DNA of 7,355 nucleotides from Flavobacteriaceae bacterium (lineage in GTDB: Bacteria > Bacteroidota > Bacteroidia > Flavobacteriales > Flavobacteriaceae), in NCBI GenBank assembly GCA_026992695.1, contig JALWYP010000136.1, positions 1-7,355 of the forward strand, read 5' to 3'. Below, one piece after another: positions 6,591 to 7,355 of the stretch. Each line of letters opens with the position of its first letter. Position 1 is the stretch's first letter. Made by a program: the position numbers and the translations under genes. Under the pieces are notes generated by a model that saw only the letters and a list, made by a program, of their open reading frames with translations, was not told the origin of the DNA and searched no databases.

Positions 6591-7355
6591 TTAAAATTTT
6601 GCATCTATTTCTTTTGCTTCAATTGTAACCAGAACCTTGTGATTGTTAGGGCAAACCGTAGGTTCTTTACATGCAAATAGTTGGTGGATAATGTGTTCTT
6701 GTTCTTGAGTGCTTAATGATGTACCTGTTTTAATAGCCAAACTTTTAGCAAGTGATTTTGCCAAAATGTCGTTTACGCTAAAACTTGCTTCGGGGACTTC
6801 GTTTTGAAGGTCGAAAATAAGTTGGTTTAAGACGTTAGCAATATTTTTGGAAGGGATTCCGGATGGGATTCCTGTAATTTCGGCTGTTTCTTCTTCTAAA
6901 ACAGAAAATAAAAAGCCGGCTTTCTCAAGCGGTTCTTTAACGGTTTGAAGCGTAACTATTTCGGGTTTTGAAAAATCCATAACCAACGGAAATAACAATT
7001 GCTGACTTACACCATCCTCAACGGTCATGTTTTTTAAAAATTCTTCGTATAAAATTCGTTGATGTGCCAAGTTTTGATGAATGAGAATCATTCCGTTTTT
7101 AATGGCACTTACAATGTATTTATTTTGAAGTTGAAATGTGTTTTTACCTGAGGTTTCGGTTTGTTGGTTATCAAAAAAACTTCCGGTTACTTCTTCGCTT
7201 TCAAATTCAATTTCGGAAATAGCCGTATTTTTTAATCCCACATACATAGCTTCCCAAGCTGGATTTTTTTCTTTTTTAAAATAGGATTTTTTGTTTGCAT
7301 TTGAAGTATCTTCACGAAACGGATTAAACGTTCTATCTACTTCAATAGTAGGAGC
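6591..7355 (-). CDS. mutL: DNA mismatch repair protein MutL, C-terminal part (5' end outside window)
   Basis: The frame is open from the right edge to the TAA at 6593-6591 and gives 254 residues; the ATPase N-terminus lies beyond the window. Residues 1-72 of the fragment (TIEVDRTFNPF and a polar, low-complexity stretch) look like the end of the N-terminal region and the flexible linker. From about 74 (FQLQNKYIVSAIKNG) the C-terminal dimerisation domain begins, in the usual order: strand, LIHQNLAHQRILYE (91-104), the IPSGIP/NVLNQLI region (163-180), a helix with LAKSLA, and the terminal ACK...CPNNH (228-239). MutL links mismatch recognition by MutS to strand removal. The usual endonuclease motif DQHAxxE reads HQNLAHQ here, so Asp, His and the following Glu are replaced. 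The end motif, CPHGRP in endonuclease-type MutL, is CPNNHK. The rhomboid gene follows after 3 bases. Confidence 0.88.
   Translation of the reverse strand, partial: APTIEVDRTFNPFREDTSNANKKSYFKKEKNPAWEAMYVGLKNTAISEIEFESEEVTGSFFDNQQTETSGKNTFQLQNKYIVSAIKNGMILIHQNLAHQRILYEEFLKNMTVEDGVSQQLLFPLVMDFSKPEIVTLQTVKEPLEKAGFLFSVLEEETAEITGIPSGIPSKNIANVLNQLIFDLQNEVPEASFSVNDILAKSLAKSLAIKTGTSLSTQEQEHIIHQLFACKEPTVCPNNHKVLVTIEAKEIDAKF

Noticed and set aside
6408..6680. Plus-strand open frame spanning the mutL-rhomboid junction
   Set aside because: It is antisense to two well-supported genes and is cysteine- and aromatic-rich in the way expected of a reversed membrane-protein sequence.

Overview
The window looks like a low-GC chromosomal segment from a member of the Bacteroidota, most likely a flavobacterium. 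The supporting signs are very AT-rich intergenic DNA, start codons without clear Shine-Dalgarno sequences, matches to the Bacteroidota -7 element TAnnTTTG upstream of start codons, and protein types common in that phylum (a long GlmM-like phosphohexomutase, a MutL followed by a rhomboid protease, a large lipoprotein). The taxonomic call is inferred from composition and family resemblance, not from a database match.

Most of the DNA is coded on the minus strand. Reading in the direction of transcription (right to left), the right edge (7355-6591) carries the C-terminal part of mutL. Three bases later comes a six-helix rhomboid protease (6587-5847), apparently in the same operon, followed by a long AT-rich hairpin (5810-5842) that probably ends it. 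Further left, glmM (5145-3757) is followed after 10 bases by a SufS/NifS-like PLP enzyme with a Cys-Ser-Cys active-site loop and a C-terminal tail (3746-2268). After an 81-base gap comes a large lipoprotein with C-terminal beta-propeller-like repeats, which runs off the left edge (2186-1) and was recovered by translating through the window boundary.

The only plus-strand genes are a two-gene ParD/ParE toxin-antitoxin module (5282-5801) lying between the mutL-rhomboid operon and glmM. The antitoxin and toxin genes overlap by 8 bases. A 22-base inverted repeat covers the likely -7 promoter element just upstream, as expected for an autoregulated module. The module runs against its neighbours and is bracketed by a short 8-base direct repeat, so it may be a later insertion, though that evidence is weak.

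The housekeeping content is cell-envelope precursor synthesis (GlmM), mismatch repair (MutL) and membrane proteolysis (rhomboid). The items most worth following up are the substituted endonuclease motif in MutL, the unusual desulfurase-like enzyme behind glmM, the unrecognised propeller lipoprotein, and the operator architecture of the toxin-antitoxin module. I found no convincing evidence of an entirely new multi-gene system, and no tRNA, rRNA, CRISPR array or insertion sequence.
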